Part shown: in pieces, positions 24,571-33,009 of the stretch
How the letters are laid out: each line of letters opens with the position of its first letter
Numbering within the stretch: the first letter of the stretch is position 1
NCBI RefSeq assembly: GCF_038039535.1
Contig: NZ_JBBPHP010000038.1
Span: 4,491 to 68,490, forward strand
From: Catalinimonas sp038039535
Lineage (GTDB): Bacteria > Bacteroidota > Bacteroidia > Cytophagales > Cyclobacteriaceae
Direction of reading: 5' to 3'
Length of the DNA stretch: 64,000 nt
Position numbers and translations under genes: made by a program
The notes under the pieces: generated by a model
The model's database searches: none
Seen by the model: only the letters and a program-made list of their open reading frames with translations
What the model was told of the DNA's origin: nothing

Positions 24571-26829
24571 TCACATCTTTAATTCAGAGGTCTGTAAGTC
24601 TTGTACAAAAGGCTGGTTGTAAAAACGCTTGCCTGTGGCTTTGTACAAAGCATTGGCTACTGCAGCAAAGACCGGCGGAAATAAAGGCTCTCCCAGACCA
24701 GTAGGATCATGCTCGTTTTGCACGAAATGTACTTCAATGGAGTTTGGAGCCTCTTTCTGGCGGATCATGCGATACTGGTCAAAGTTCTTCTTCTGAGGTA
24801 CGCCATCTATAAAAGTCAACTCACCAAAGAAAGCGTTGCCAATACCATCCACGATAGCACCTTCGCCCATGTTTTTAGCAGCATCAGGGTTGACGACGAT
24901 ACCGCAGTCTACCGCTGCATATACTTTATCCACCTTGGGCATGTTGTCGTCCATCTTCAGATCCAGCACTTCAGCTACGTAGCTGTTGTGGCAGAAGTAA
25001 GCCGATACGCCACGGTGTACACCAGCAGGCTTTTCATCCCATTTAGACTTTTCCTTCACCAGTTTCAAGACTCCGGCATAGCGTTCAGGATCATAGTCAT
25101 TGTTCTCACCCACCGGATTGTTCTTGGCTCTCTCTAAAAGCTCAAGCCGGAAGTCTATGGGGTCTTTGCCCATAGCTTCTGCCAATTCATCCATAAAAGA
25201 TTGCTCGGCTCCGGCAATGAAATTGGAACGAGGAGCGCGGAAGGCTCCAATGGTAATATTTGAGTTGAGTGCCCATCCTTCTGCCAGATAATTGTCTAGC
25301 GCGCCTGCCGGAAAGCGATTGGCATGCACGGCATGTTCGGGTATCCCTCCGCCTTTGACGTGGAAGGCTATCAGATTGTTATTTTCATCCAAAGCTGCCC
25401 GGTAGGTAGCTGTGTAGGTAGGTCGGTAGATGCCATAGCTCATGTCATCTTCTCGGGTATAGATCATCTTGACAGGGGCCTTTACTTTTTGGGAAATGAG
25501 CGCTGCCTCTACCATATGATGCCCGTATGCTCGCTGACCAAATCCTCCTCCCATCCTGGCCAGGTTGATCTGTATATTTTCCCGGGGCATTTTCAAACAG
25601 GCGGAGATGGCCTGCATGGTAAATTCCGGTGCCTGGGTAGGACCGTAGACCTCTGCCTTGTCAGCAGTAACATTTGCGAAGCAGTTCATCGGCTCCATAC
25701 AGTTGTGCGCCAGGTAAGGGGCATTGTAGGTGCGTTCAATGACTTTGGCAGCCTTTTGAAAAGCTCCCTCCGGATCGCCATCCCTTCTAAGTTCCTGTGC
25801 TTTCTTCTTGGCCATTTCTTCCATTTGTGCTTTATGCCCGTCGGTACTTTCTATACCGCCGGGAATCAGGATGGTCTCTTTACCACGCCATCCGGCTACT
25901 ACAACCTCTTTGTCAGGAGCTTCTTCCCACTCTGCTTTCAAGGCTTTCTTGGCATTCATCACTTCCCAGGTAGTATTGCCTACAATGGCCACCAGTTCGG
26001 TGAATGATGTGGTATCAAAACCGTTTCTCTCGTAATCATCGGGAAGGGTTTCAAAGACAAACACATCGCGGATTCCGGGCATGGATTTGACCGCTTCAGT
26101 ATCTGCAGATTTTACTTTCAGACCAAAGGCAGGCGGATGGGTAATCATGGCAATGAGCATGCCTTCCTCATCACGATCCATAGCAAACATGGGCTTGCCG
26201 GTGACAATGTTTTGCCCTTCTACATTTTTCTTGGAATGACCTATGATGTTAAAATGCTTAATATCTTTTAATTCAACTTCTTCGGGTACATCCAGTGTTG
26301 CTGCCAAAGAGGCTACTTCACCATAGCCTGCTTCTTTACCACTTGCTTTATGCTGTAATGTACCTGCTTGGGTAGTGATTTCTTCAGCAGGCACCTTCCA
26401 GTTCTGGGCAGCAGCCATCACCAGCATTTGTCGGGCAGTAGCTCCTGCGGTGCGTAATGGTGTCCACCCCTGACGAATGCCCTGGCTACCTCCGGTAAAC
26501 TGACGGTCAAAGCGTTCGGGATAAAAATTGGCTTGTTCCACAATGACATTTTTCCAGTCAATGTCCAGTTCATCGGCCAGGATCATGGGCATGGAAGTTT
26601 TGACATTGGAGCCAAATTCAGGGTTAGGTGACATTAAAGTTACCACGCCATTATCTCCGATTTTGATATAGCTGTTGAGTTCAAACCATTCTTCGGGCAT
26701 GGCCAAGGTCTCTTCCTCCGTAGGATTACATCCGGCCAGCCAGCTAAAGCTCAGCATCATGCCTCCACCTGCCAGGGCTGAAGCCTTCATGAAAGATCTT
26801 CTATTCATATTTGTATTTACGCGTGTCAT
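24571..26829 (-). CDS. Xanthine dehydrogenase family Mo-binding subunit (IorB / aldehyde oxidase type)
   Basis: The 752 aa catalytic subunit of a molybdenum hydroxylase, which oxidises aldehydes or N-heterocycles with water as oxygen donor. It carries a twin-arginine signal (NRRSFMKAS, about residues 9-17) followed by a hydrophobic stretch and LAGC, so it is exported and possibly lipid-anchored. The duplicated Mo-binding domain layout (SPNPEFGSNVKTS, GGSQGIRQG, MGGGFGQRAYGHH, AFRAPRSN, GLGEPLFPP) is that of isoquinoline 1-oxidoreductase beta / Xdh single-subunit proteins. It is paired with the [2Fe-2S] subunit 21 nt upstream; no FAD subunit is present, as expected for enzymes that use cytochrome c. 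The substrate is unknown. Confidence 0.92.
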   Translation of the reverse strand: MTRVNTNMNRRSFMKASALAGGGMMLSFSWLAGCNPTEEETLAMPEEWFELNSYIKIGDNGVVTLMSPNPEFGSNVKTSMPMILADELDIDWKNVIVEQANFYPERFDRQFTGGSQGIRQGWTPLRTAGATARQMLVMAAAQNWKVPAEEITTQAGTLQHKASGKEAGYGEVASLAATLDVPEEVELKDIKHFNIIGHSKKNVEGQNIVTGKPMFAMDRDEEGMLIAMITHPPAFGLKVKSADTEAVKSMPGIRDVFVFETLPDDYERNGFDTTSFTELVAIVGNTTWEVMNAKKALKAEWEEAPDKEVVVAGWRGKETILIPGGIESTDGHKAQMEEMAKKKAQELRRDGDPEGAFQKAAKVIERTYNAPYLAHNCMEPMNCFANVTADKAEVYGPTQAPEFTMQAISACLKMPRENIQINLARMGGGFGQRAYGHHMVEAALISQKVKAPVKMIYTREDDMSYGIYRPTYTATYRAALDENNNLIAFHVKGGGIPEHAVHANRFPAGALDNYLAEGWALNSNITIGAFRAPRSNFIAGAEQSFMDELAEAMGKDPIDFRLELLERAKNNPVGENNDYDPERYAGVLKLVKEKSKWDEKPAGVHRGVSAYFCHNSYVAEVLDLKMDDNMPKVDKVYAAVDCGIVVNPDAAKNMGEGAIVDGIGNAFFGELTFIDGVPQKKNFDQYRMIRQKEAPNSIEVHFVQNEHDPTGLGEPLFPPVFAAVANALYKATGKRFYNQPFVQDLQTSELKM

Positions 26830-26850
26830 GAGCTAAAAGGGTTAAGTAGT

Positions 26851-27306
26851 TTAAGATTTTGCCGCAGTTTTCACTGCAGCTTTGATGCGCAGGTAAGTAC
26901 CGCAGCGACAGATATTGCCATTCATGGCCGACTCTATTTCCTCATCGCTGGGATTAGCGTTCTTTTCCAAAAGGGCAGCGGCTGTCATGATTTGACCGGC
27001 CTGGCAATAGCCACACTGAGGGACATCATGCTCCAGCCATGCCTTCTGTACCGGATGATCTCCTTTTTCAGAAAGCCCTTCTATGGTAGTCACTTTCTGT
27101 TCGCCTACTGCTGAAACCGGGAGTTGGCAGGAGCGAACGGCTGTTCCGTTGAGGTGAATGGTACAGGCTCCACATTGTGCGATACCACAGCCATATTTGG
27201 TGCCTACCAGCTTGAGATGGTCTCTTAGCACCCACAGCATAGGAGTGGCTGGGTCAGCATCTATCTGCTGTTGTTTTCCGTTGATAGTGAGTTTAAAAGT
27301 CGCCAT
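26851..27306 (-). CDS. [2Fe-2S] subunit of the Mo hydroxylase (IorA/CoxS-like)
   Basis: A 151 aa iron-sulfur subunit with two [2Fe-2S] clusters: a plant-ferredoxin-like site (CGIAQCGACTIHL with the later Cys in RSCQLP) and a helical site (CGYCQAGQ ... CRCGTYLRI). It feeds electrons from the Mo centre onward. Like other members it has no own Tat signal and would be exported together with the large subunit. It is 21 nt before that gene. Confidence 0.95.
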   Translation of the reverse strand: MATFKLTINGKQQQIDADPATPMLWVLRDHLKLVGTKYGCGIAQCGACTIHLNGTAVRSCQLPVSAVGEQKVTTIEGLSEKGDHPVQKAWLEHDVPQCGYCQAGQIMTAAALLEKNANPSDEEIESAMNGNICRCGTYLRIKAAVKTAAKS

Positions 27307-27454
27307 GGTGATAAATCAGATTTAAAGAGTTATATCAAAAATTATTATGTCAAATATAAAAGCCTTGTGATTTTTAAGAATATATGAACTAAACCACCCT
27401 AATGTATAATAGAGAAGAAAGCCTCTTTTATCTAGCCCTGGATGTTTTGATTAC

Positions 27455-28609
27455 TTACAGTAGAGCCTCCTTAAAAACCTGGTCACTTGTATTATCCCGA
27501 TGATGAATAGGGCCTGGTCGGAATTTTAAATATCCGGCTTCTCTTCGCGTAAACCTTCCCATAATTTCAGCGATGATGGCAATGGCTATTTCTTCAGGAG
27601 TTTCTGCCCCTATGTCTAGTCCAATGGGAGCATGAATCCGATCCCAATCCTTTTCTGATAGTTGAAGATTTTGATCGGCAAAGTCCTTCAATATTTTGTC
27701 AAAGCGCTTTCTAGGGCCAAGTATACCAATGTAGGGCGTTTCAGAGGGTAGTATTTTCTTCAACACATCCCTGTCGTATTCATAGTTATGTGACATGAGT
27801 ACGCAAGCAGTGTTAGCGCTGATCTGAAAATCTCGATCAATGAATTCCCTGTTGCATAAGGATAGGTTATCCGCGTCAGGAAAGAATAAGGGTGCAATAT
27901 GTGCTACACATTCATCGGTAACCGTAACTGACCAACCTAGTTTCTTACCCATTTCACTAAGCGGTCTGGCATCAAAGCCCCCTCCAAAGATCATCAGCTG
28001 GATAGGGGGTTGTATCAGTTCAATAAACACTTCACAGGGTTCTCCCTCAACTTCATATGTTTTTGCACTAGATCGCTTATTTTCCATGGATTCCCATAAA
28101 TCCTGTTCAATTATCTCTGACAGGACTTCATGATGAATCGTCTGGGTATTCAATAAAGCTTTTTGCAAGTATATTTTTTTCCCAATCATATCTGGACTCC
28201 CGTTGAAAATAGTAGCCAGAGAAGCTGCTTCATTCTCTTGCAGTATTCGCTCAAAAAGAAATACAGGATTGTTTTTATCAACCGGGTCAATCGCTTCAAA
28301 CAAAACATCTATTACTCCATTACAACCCAGATTAATCTTGAAAATGCTATTTTCATCATCTCTGGTATCATAGGTAACCGTAATTGCTTGTTTATCCGCC
28401 ATCACTTTACGCGCTTTACGCAGAGCATCTCCTTCCAGACAACCGCCGCTGATGGAGCCTGTCCATCTGCCATCATCAGTAATCAGCATGCGTGCTCCCG
28501 GGCTACGATAGGATGAACCCTTTACCCTTACTACAGTGGCTAGAGCAGCTTTATGTTTACTAAAGTCTACTTTTTTATATGCTTCGCAGATGGCCTTAAT
28601 CTCTTTCAT
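27455..28609 (-). CDS. xdhC: XdhC/CoxI family Mo-hydroxylase maturation factor
   Basis: A 384 aa protein that binds the molybdenum cofactor, helps insert the terminal sulfido ligand, and delivers the cofactor to hydroxylases. The N-terminal XdhC_CoxI domain shows VKGSSYRSPGARMLI and SGGCLEGD. The C-terminal Rossmann domain shows FGGGFDARPLSEM and ILGPRKRFDKIL, followed by HAPIGLDIGAETPEEIA. It lies 148 nt upstream of the Mo hydroxylase genes on the same strand, which fits a dedicated chaperone for that enzyme. Confidence 0.93.
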   Translation of the reverse strand: MKEIKAICEAYKKVDFSKHKAALATVVRVKGSSYRSPGARMLITDDGRWTGSISGGCLEGDALRKARKVMADKQAITVTYDTRDDENSIFKINLGCNGVIDVLFEAIDPVDKNNPVFLFERILQENEAASLATIFNGSPDMIGKKIYLQKALLNTQTIHHEVLSEIIEQDLWESMENKRSSAKTYEVEGEPCEVFIELIQPPIQLMIFGGGFDARPLSEMGKKLGWSVTVTDECVAHIAPLFFPDADNLSLCNREFIDRDFQISANTACVLMSHNYEYDRDVLKKILPSETPYIGILGPRKRFDKILKDFADQNLQLSEKDWDRIHAPIGLDIGAETPEEIAIAIIAEIMGRFTRREAGYLKFRPGPIHHRDNTSDQVFKEALL

Positions 28610-28699
28610 ACAAATTTTCTTTGTTAACCTTCAAGCTATCCATTTCTGCTCAGGGACCGGAAGCTAATGATCAGCTACAATTACCCTAATGTGTATCTC

Positions 28700-29599
28700 T
28701 CAATTATTATGGAGCATCCTGTATTTGTTGGGAGAGTGTCCCACTCGTTCTTTAAAGAAGCGCGTAAAGTGCTGAGGATATTTAAAGCCTAATTCATAAG
28801 CGATTTCATTGACTGTTTTGTTGGGGCCAAATATCTTTTCTTTGGCTACCTCAATCAACTTTGATTGTATGTAATCCTGGGCAGATTGGCCGGTTTCTTT
28901 TTTTACCAGGTCCCCAAAATAGTTAGGGGATAGGTTCAATTCTCCGGCACACCAGGCTACGGAAGGCAAGCCAAGTCTCTGGGCTTTATCTGTCTGAAAA
29001 TAGTCGTTTAACAAATGCTCAAACCCTTCCAAAATGCCCGTATGAACATGATCACGCGTAGTAAACTGACGTTCATAAAAACGGACACAATAATTCAAAA
29101 ACAACTCAATATTATCTACAATGAGTTTTTTACTGTGCTTATCTATGGCATGGTCTAACTCATACTCAATCTTGGAAAAACAATCCAATACAATTTTCCT
29201 TTCACGCTCGGATACATGAAGGGCTTCATTAGATTGGTAGCCGAAGAAGGTATACTCTTGTATATGCCGGCCAAGGGAAGTACCATGTATCAGATCAGGA
29301 TGAAAGATCAGAGCGAGGCCTTTGGGCTGGTACGTCTCACCTTTGTTTTCAACAGTCACTACCTGTCCGGGTGCAATAAACACCAATGTGCCTTCCTGAT
29401 AATCGTAGGTATGCCGGCCATAGCGCAGATTACCGCAGTTCACTTGTTTTAAAAAGACAGTATAAAACCCAAAATACATATTGGAGGCTTGTCTTGGACT
29501 TGCCTTGGACACATCCACTACGCTCACTAGAGGGTGCAGCGTTTCATTGTTATTGAATACGTTGTAGTCGTTTATGGTCTCAAAACGTCTTAATTCCAT
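28700..29599 (-). CDS. AraC-family transcriptional regulator
   Basis: A 299 aa regulator with an N-terminal cupin-like sensing domain (about 20-170) and a C-terminal double helix-turn-helix (about 205-297: LSPNYFGDLVKKETG and VNEIAYELGFKYPQHFTRFFKERVGHSPNKYR). It lies divergent from the aldo/keto reductase operon and upstream of xdhC on the same strand, 90 nt away, so it may control both sides. A pair of 9 bp direct repeats in the divergent promoter (29666-29695) has the geometry of an AraC-type operator. The effector is unknown. Confidence 0.93.
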   Translation of the reverse strand: MELRRFETINDYNVFNNNETLHPLVSVVDVSKASPRQASNMYFGFYTVFLKQVNCGNLRYGRHTYDYQEGTLVFIAPGQVVTVENKGETYQPKGLALIFHPDLIHGTSLGRHIQEYTFFGYQSNEALHVSERERKIVLDCFSKIEYELDHAIDKHSKKLIVDNIELFLNYCVRFYERQFTTRDHVHTGILEGFEHLLNDYFQTDKAQRLGLPSVAWCAGELNLSPNYFGDLVKKETGQSAQDYIQSKLIEVAKEKIFGPNKTVNEIAYELGFKYPQHFTRFFKERVGHSPNKYRMLHNN

Positions 29600-29665
29600 T
29601 TTATTGATTTTTTAGCTTATCCAAATTACGCATTTATACTCTTCTTAACAGATGTACACCTTCAA

Positions 29666-29695
29666 ATCAGTAATGATGGTAGAAATATCAGTAAT
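29666..29695 (+). promoter_or_regulatory. Candidate AraC-type operator (two direct repeats)
   Basis: ATCAGTAAT occurs twice, at 29666-29674 and 29687-29695. The 21 bp spacing places both on the same face of the helix. It lies between the araC-type gene and the aldo/keto reductase it presumably controls, 57 bp before the latter's ATG. Confidence 0.55.
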
Positions 29696-29751
29696 CCATA
29701 TACCATAAAGGATAAAAAATGATAAGAGTTTTGCATAAACAACAAAGTTAA

Positions 29752-30753
<1,002 letters not shown>

Positions 30754-30871
30754 AATACATCAGCTATGAAAAAGCACAAAAATCTTCAAGCTGGCTGAGT
30801 CAGCTCTAATTGACCAATGAGTATCAAAAAAATTAATCAATAGAAATAAACACAACATAACCATCATCAAA

Positions 30872-31324
30872 ATGAAAAGATCAACGATCGGACTATTATT
30901 TATCATCATGAGTGCGCAAATGTCCTTCGCACAAAATGCTACCACCGAACAGGAACTTAAGGAGCTCTCAAAACAAAAGTGGCAGTGGATGGCAGACAAA
31001 AATGTGGATGCGCTGACAGACCTCTTCCATGATAAGTCAAAATTCGTTCATATGAGTGGAACCTGGAAAAAAGACAGAGAGCTTGAGATTATTGAAACAG
31101 GGAGTATTTGGTATAAGAATGCGGAAGTACATGATGTTGCTGTAGAATTTTTTGACGACACGGCCATCCTTTGGAACCGCATTACGCTACAGGCGGTGGT
31201 TAGGGGGAATGAAGTGTCAAATGAGTTTACGGTGACCGAAATTTACCAAAAACAGGATGAGGACTGGAAGTTGTTAGACCTCACATTTAGCAGTGTGCGA
31301 GATACCCATAGCATTGAAAAGTAG
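30872..31324 (+). CDS. Exported NTF2-like (DUF4440-type) protein, copy 1
   Basis: A 150 aa protein with signal peptide (MKRSTIGLLFIIMSAQMSFAQ) and an NTF2-like cone domain: LSKQKWQWMADKNVDALTDLFHDKSKFVHM, a central segment VAVEFFDDTAILWNR and FTVTEIYQKQDEDWKLLDLTFS. It is closely similar over the whole length to the next gene, so the pair arose by tandem duplication. NTF2-like proteins bind or isomerise small molecules; no specific reaction can be assigned. Confidence 0.85.
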   Translation: MKRSTIGLLFIIMSAQMSFAQNATTEQELKELSKQKWQWMADKNVDALTDLFHDKSKFVHMSGTWKKDRELEIIETGSIWYKNAEVHDVAVEFFDDTAILWNRITLQAVVRGNEVSNEFTVTEIYQKQDEDWKLLDLTFSSVRDTHSIEK

Positions 31325-31343
31325 TAGTAGCTATACAATTTGT

Positions 31344-31393
31344 CGTTGTGCCATCACTTCTTCATTGACTCTAACCGGAGTCATGGCACAACG
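31344..31393 (+). repeat. Long stem-loop between duplicated genes
   Basis: CGTTGTGCCAT and ATGGCACAACG are perfect 11 bp complements. Inside lies a second hairpin (GACTC / GAGTC) stacked directly on one side, leaving a 12-base bulge. It sits between the two NTF2-like genes. No T-tract follows, so it may tune expression or processing within the operon. Confidence 0.6.
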
Positions 31394-31437
31394 GCTAAGA
31401 AAAACCTATTTCTGATATAGGAATTCATTAATGAAAA

Positions 31438-31893
31438 ATGATGAACATGAAATCTTCAATTTTAGGATTGATACTCACTCTTATAGGAGCGCAAATTTCC
31501 TTTGCACAAAATACTTCTGCCGAACAGGAAATCATTAATCTCTCCAAAGAAAAATGGCAGTGGATGGCTGATAAAGATGTAGATAAGCTGACTGATCTGT
31601 TTCATGAAAAGGCAGAGTTTGTCCATATGGGAGGTAGTTGGGGTACCGAGCAGGAACTTGGCATTATTGAGAATGGAGGAATCTGGTACAAGAAAGCGGA
31701 CATCCATGAAGTATCCGTGAATATCATAGATAATACCGCCATCCTGTTAAACAGAATTGATCTGCTGGCCGAAGTGGGTGGCAATGAAGTCACGAATCCT
31801 TTTGAAGTTACGGAAGTCTATGTAAAACAAAATGGTAGCTGGAAATTAGGTTCGCTATCGTTTACCAGACTCATGAGCAGGCCCGAAGAATAA
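31438..31893 (+). CDS. Exported NTF2-like (DUF4440-type) protein, copy 2
   Basis: A 151 aa paralogue of the preceding gene, with signal peptide ending ISFAQ and the same NTF2-like core (LSKEKWQWMADKDVDKLTDLFHEKAEFVHMGG). Charged and polar residues of the pocket differ between the copies, which suggests divergence after duplication. Three possible ATGs occur at 31438, 31441 and 31447; the last (MKSSIL) gives the most ordinary signal peptide. It lies 22 nt before the flavodoxin gene. Confidence 0.83.
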   Translation: MMNMKSSILGLILTLIGAQISFAQNTSAEQEIINLSKEKWQWMADKDVDKLTDLFHEKAEFVHMGGSWGTEQELGIIENGGIWYKKADIHEVSVNIIDNTAILLNRIDLLAEVGGNEVTNPFEVTEVYVKQNGSWKLGSLSFTRLMSRPEE

Positions 31894-31915
31894 TCATTTA
31901 TAATCACCCATTTTT

Positions 31916-32530
31916 ATGACTCAGCTATTGATAGCATTTTTTCTTTTGATTGGGGCTTGTTCTTCCGCCCAAACGGAGGATATAAACACCAAAACGGATA
32001 CTGTTTTTGATCCCGACAAAGTATTGATTGTCTATTTATCCCGCACCAATAACACCAAGGCCATCGCTAAAATGATACATAAAAAGGTGGGTGGAACATT
32101 GGTAGCACTAGAATTAGAAACACCCTATCCCGAAGATTATGATGCCATTGTAACTCAGGTAGCTGAGGAAAATGAAAGCGGGTTCTTGCCGCCTTTGAAA
32201 ACTAGGGTTGAGATAGGCAGATACGATACCATCTTCCTAGGTTTTCCCACCTGGGGAATGCAGTTACCTCCGCCCATGAAAAGTTTTTTGCATCAGTATG
32301 ATCTGAGTGGAAAAACTGTCATTCCCTTCAACACCAATGCCGGATATGGTGTAGGAAGTAGCTTTGAAACGGTAGAGGAATTGTGCCCTGATGCTAATCT
32401 TCTGGAAGGCTTTTCCATCAAAGGAGGCATAGAGCGAGATGGCATTTTATTCGTGATGGAAGGCGAAAAAGCAGAAGAAGCAGAACAGGAATTGACGGAA
32501 TGGTTGCAAGAAATTGAAATGATCCAATAG
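31916..32530 (+). CDS. Flavodoxin-domain lipoprotein
   Basis: A 204 aa protein with a lipobox (LLIGAC, Cys at about residue 15) followed by a flavodoxin fold (about 37-200). The FMN phosphate loop is YLSRTNNTKAIAKM and the second FMN loop is FLGFPTWGMQLPPPM. An exported flavodoxin is unusual but common among Bacteroidota operons with cupins and carboxymuconolactone decarboxylase-like proteins. Likely redox partner for a neighbouring enzyme. Confidence 0.88.
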   Translation: MTQLLIAFFLLIGACSSAQTEDINTKTDTVFDPDKVLIVYLSRTNNTKAIAKMIHKKVGGTLVALELETPYPEDYDAIVTQVAEENESGFLPPLKTRVEIGRYDTIFLGFPTWGMQLPPPMKSFLHQYDLSGKTVIPFNTNAGYGVGSSFETVEELCPDANLLEGFSIKGGIERDGILFVMEGEKAEEAEQELTEWLQEIEMIQ

Positions 32531-32550
32531 TAGAATTCAACTCCAATAAA

Positions 32551-33009
32551 ATGATACATCAAAGCCCCGCTATTAAGACTAAAGCACCTATACTTATTTC
32601 TCTTTTGAGCTTAGTATTCATGATGTTTGGGGCTTTTTCCGCTTCAGCGCAGCAGGAAAATTTAGCTGAGAGCCGCCCCATGATACGTATTGCAGAAATT
32701 GAAATAGATCCTGCTTATCTGGAAGAATATAAAGCTATACTGGCAGAAGAAGCGGCTGCATCTGTCAAACTGGAACCAGGCGTCATTACCATCTTCCCGA
32801 TGTACCAGAAAGAAAATCCAACGCAGATAAGAATTCTAGAAATCTATGCCAGCAAAGCAGCTTACGAGCTACACTTAAAAACACCCCACTTTCAAAAGTA
32901 CAAAACCACTACGCTGGACATGGTAAAGTCATTAAAGCTGGTAGATATGGAAGCCATAGATAGAACAACAATGCCCATGATATTCAAAAAATTAGAAGAA
33001 AATCAATGA
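32551..33009 (+). CDS. Exported antibiotic-biosynthesis-monooxygenase / quinol monooxygenase-like protein
   Basis: A 152 aa protein with a signal peptide (about residues 1-34, ending FSASAQ) and an ABM ferredoxin-like domain: IRIAEIEIDPAYLEEYKAIL, then EPGVITIFPMYQKENPTQIRILEIYAS and TPHFQKYKT. Such domains (YgiN-type) oxidise quinols or related phenols without cofactors. Its stop overlaps the PQQ dehydrogenase ATG by four bases, so the two are translated together. Confidence 0.85.
   Translation: MIHQSPAIKTKAPILISLLSLVFMMFGAFSASAQQENLAESRPMIRIAEIEIDPAYLEEYKAILAEEAAASVKLEPGVITIFPMYQKENPTQIRILEIYASKAAYELHLKTPHFQKYKTTTLDMVKSLKLVDMEAIDRTTMPMIFKKLEENQ

Noticed and set aside
25324..26007. Plus-strand frame of 227 aa inside the Mo hydroxylase gene
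   Set aside because: Antisense to a well-supported molybdenum hydroxylase; no recognisable motif.
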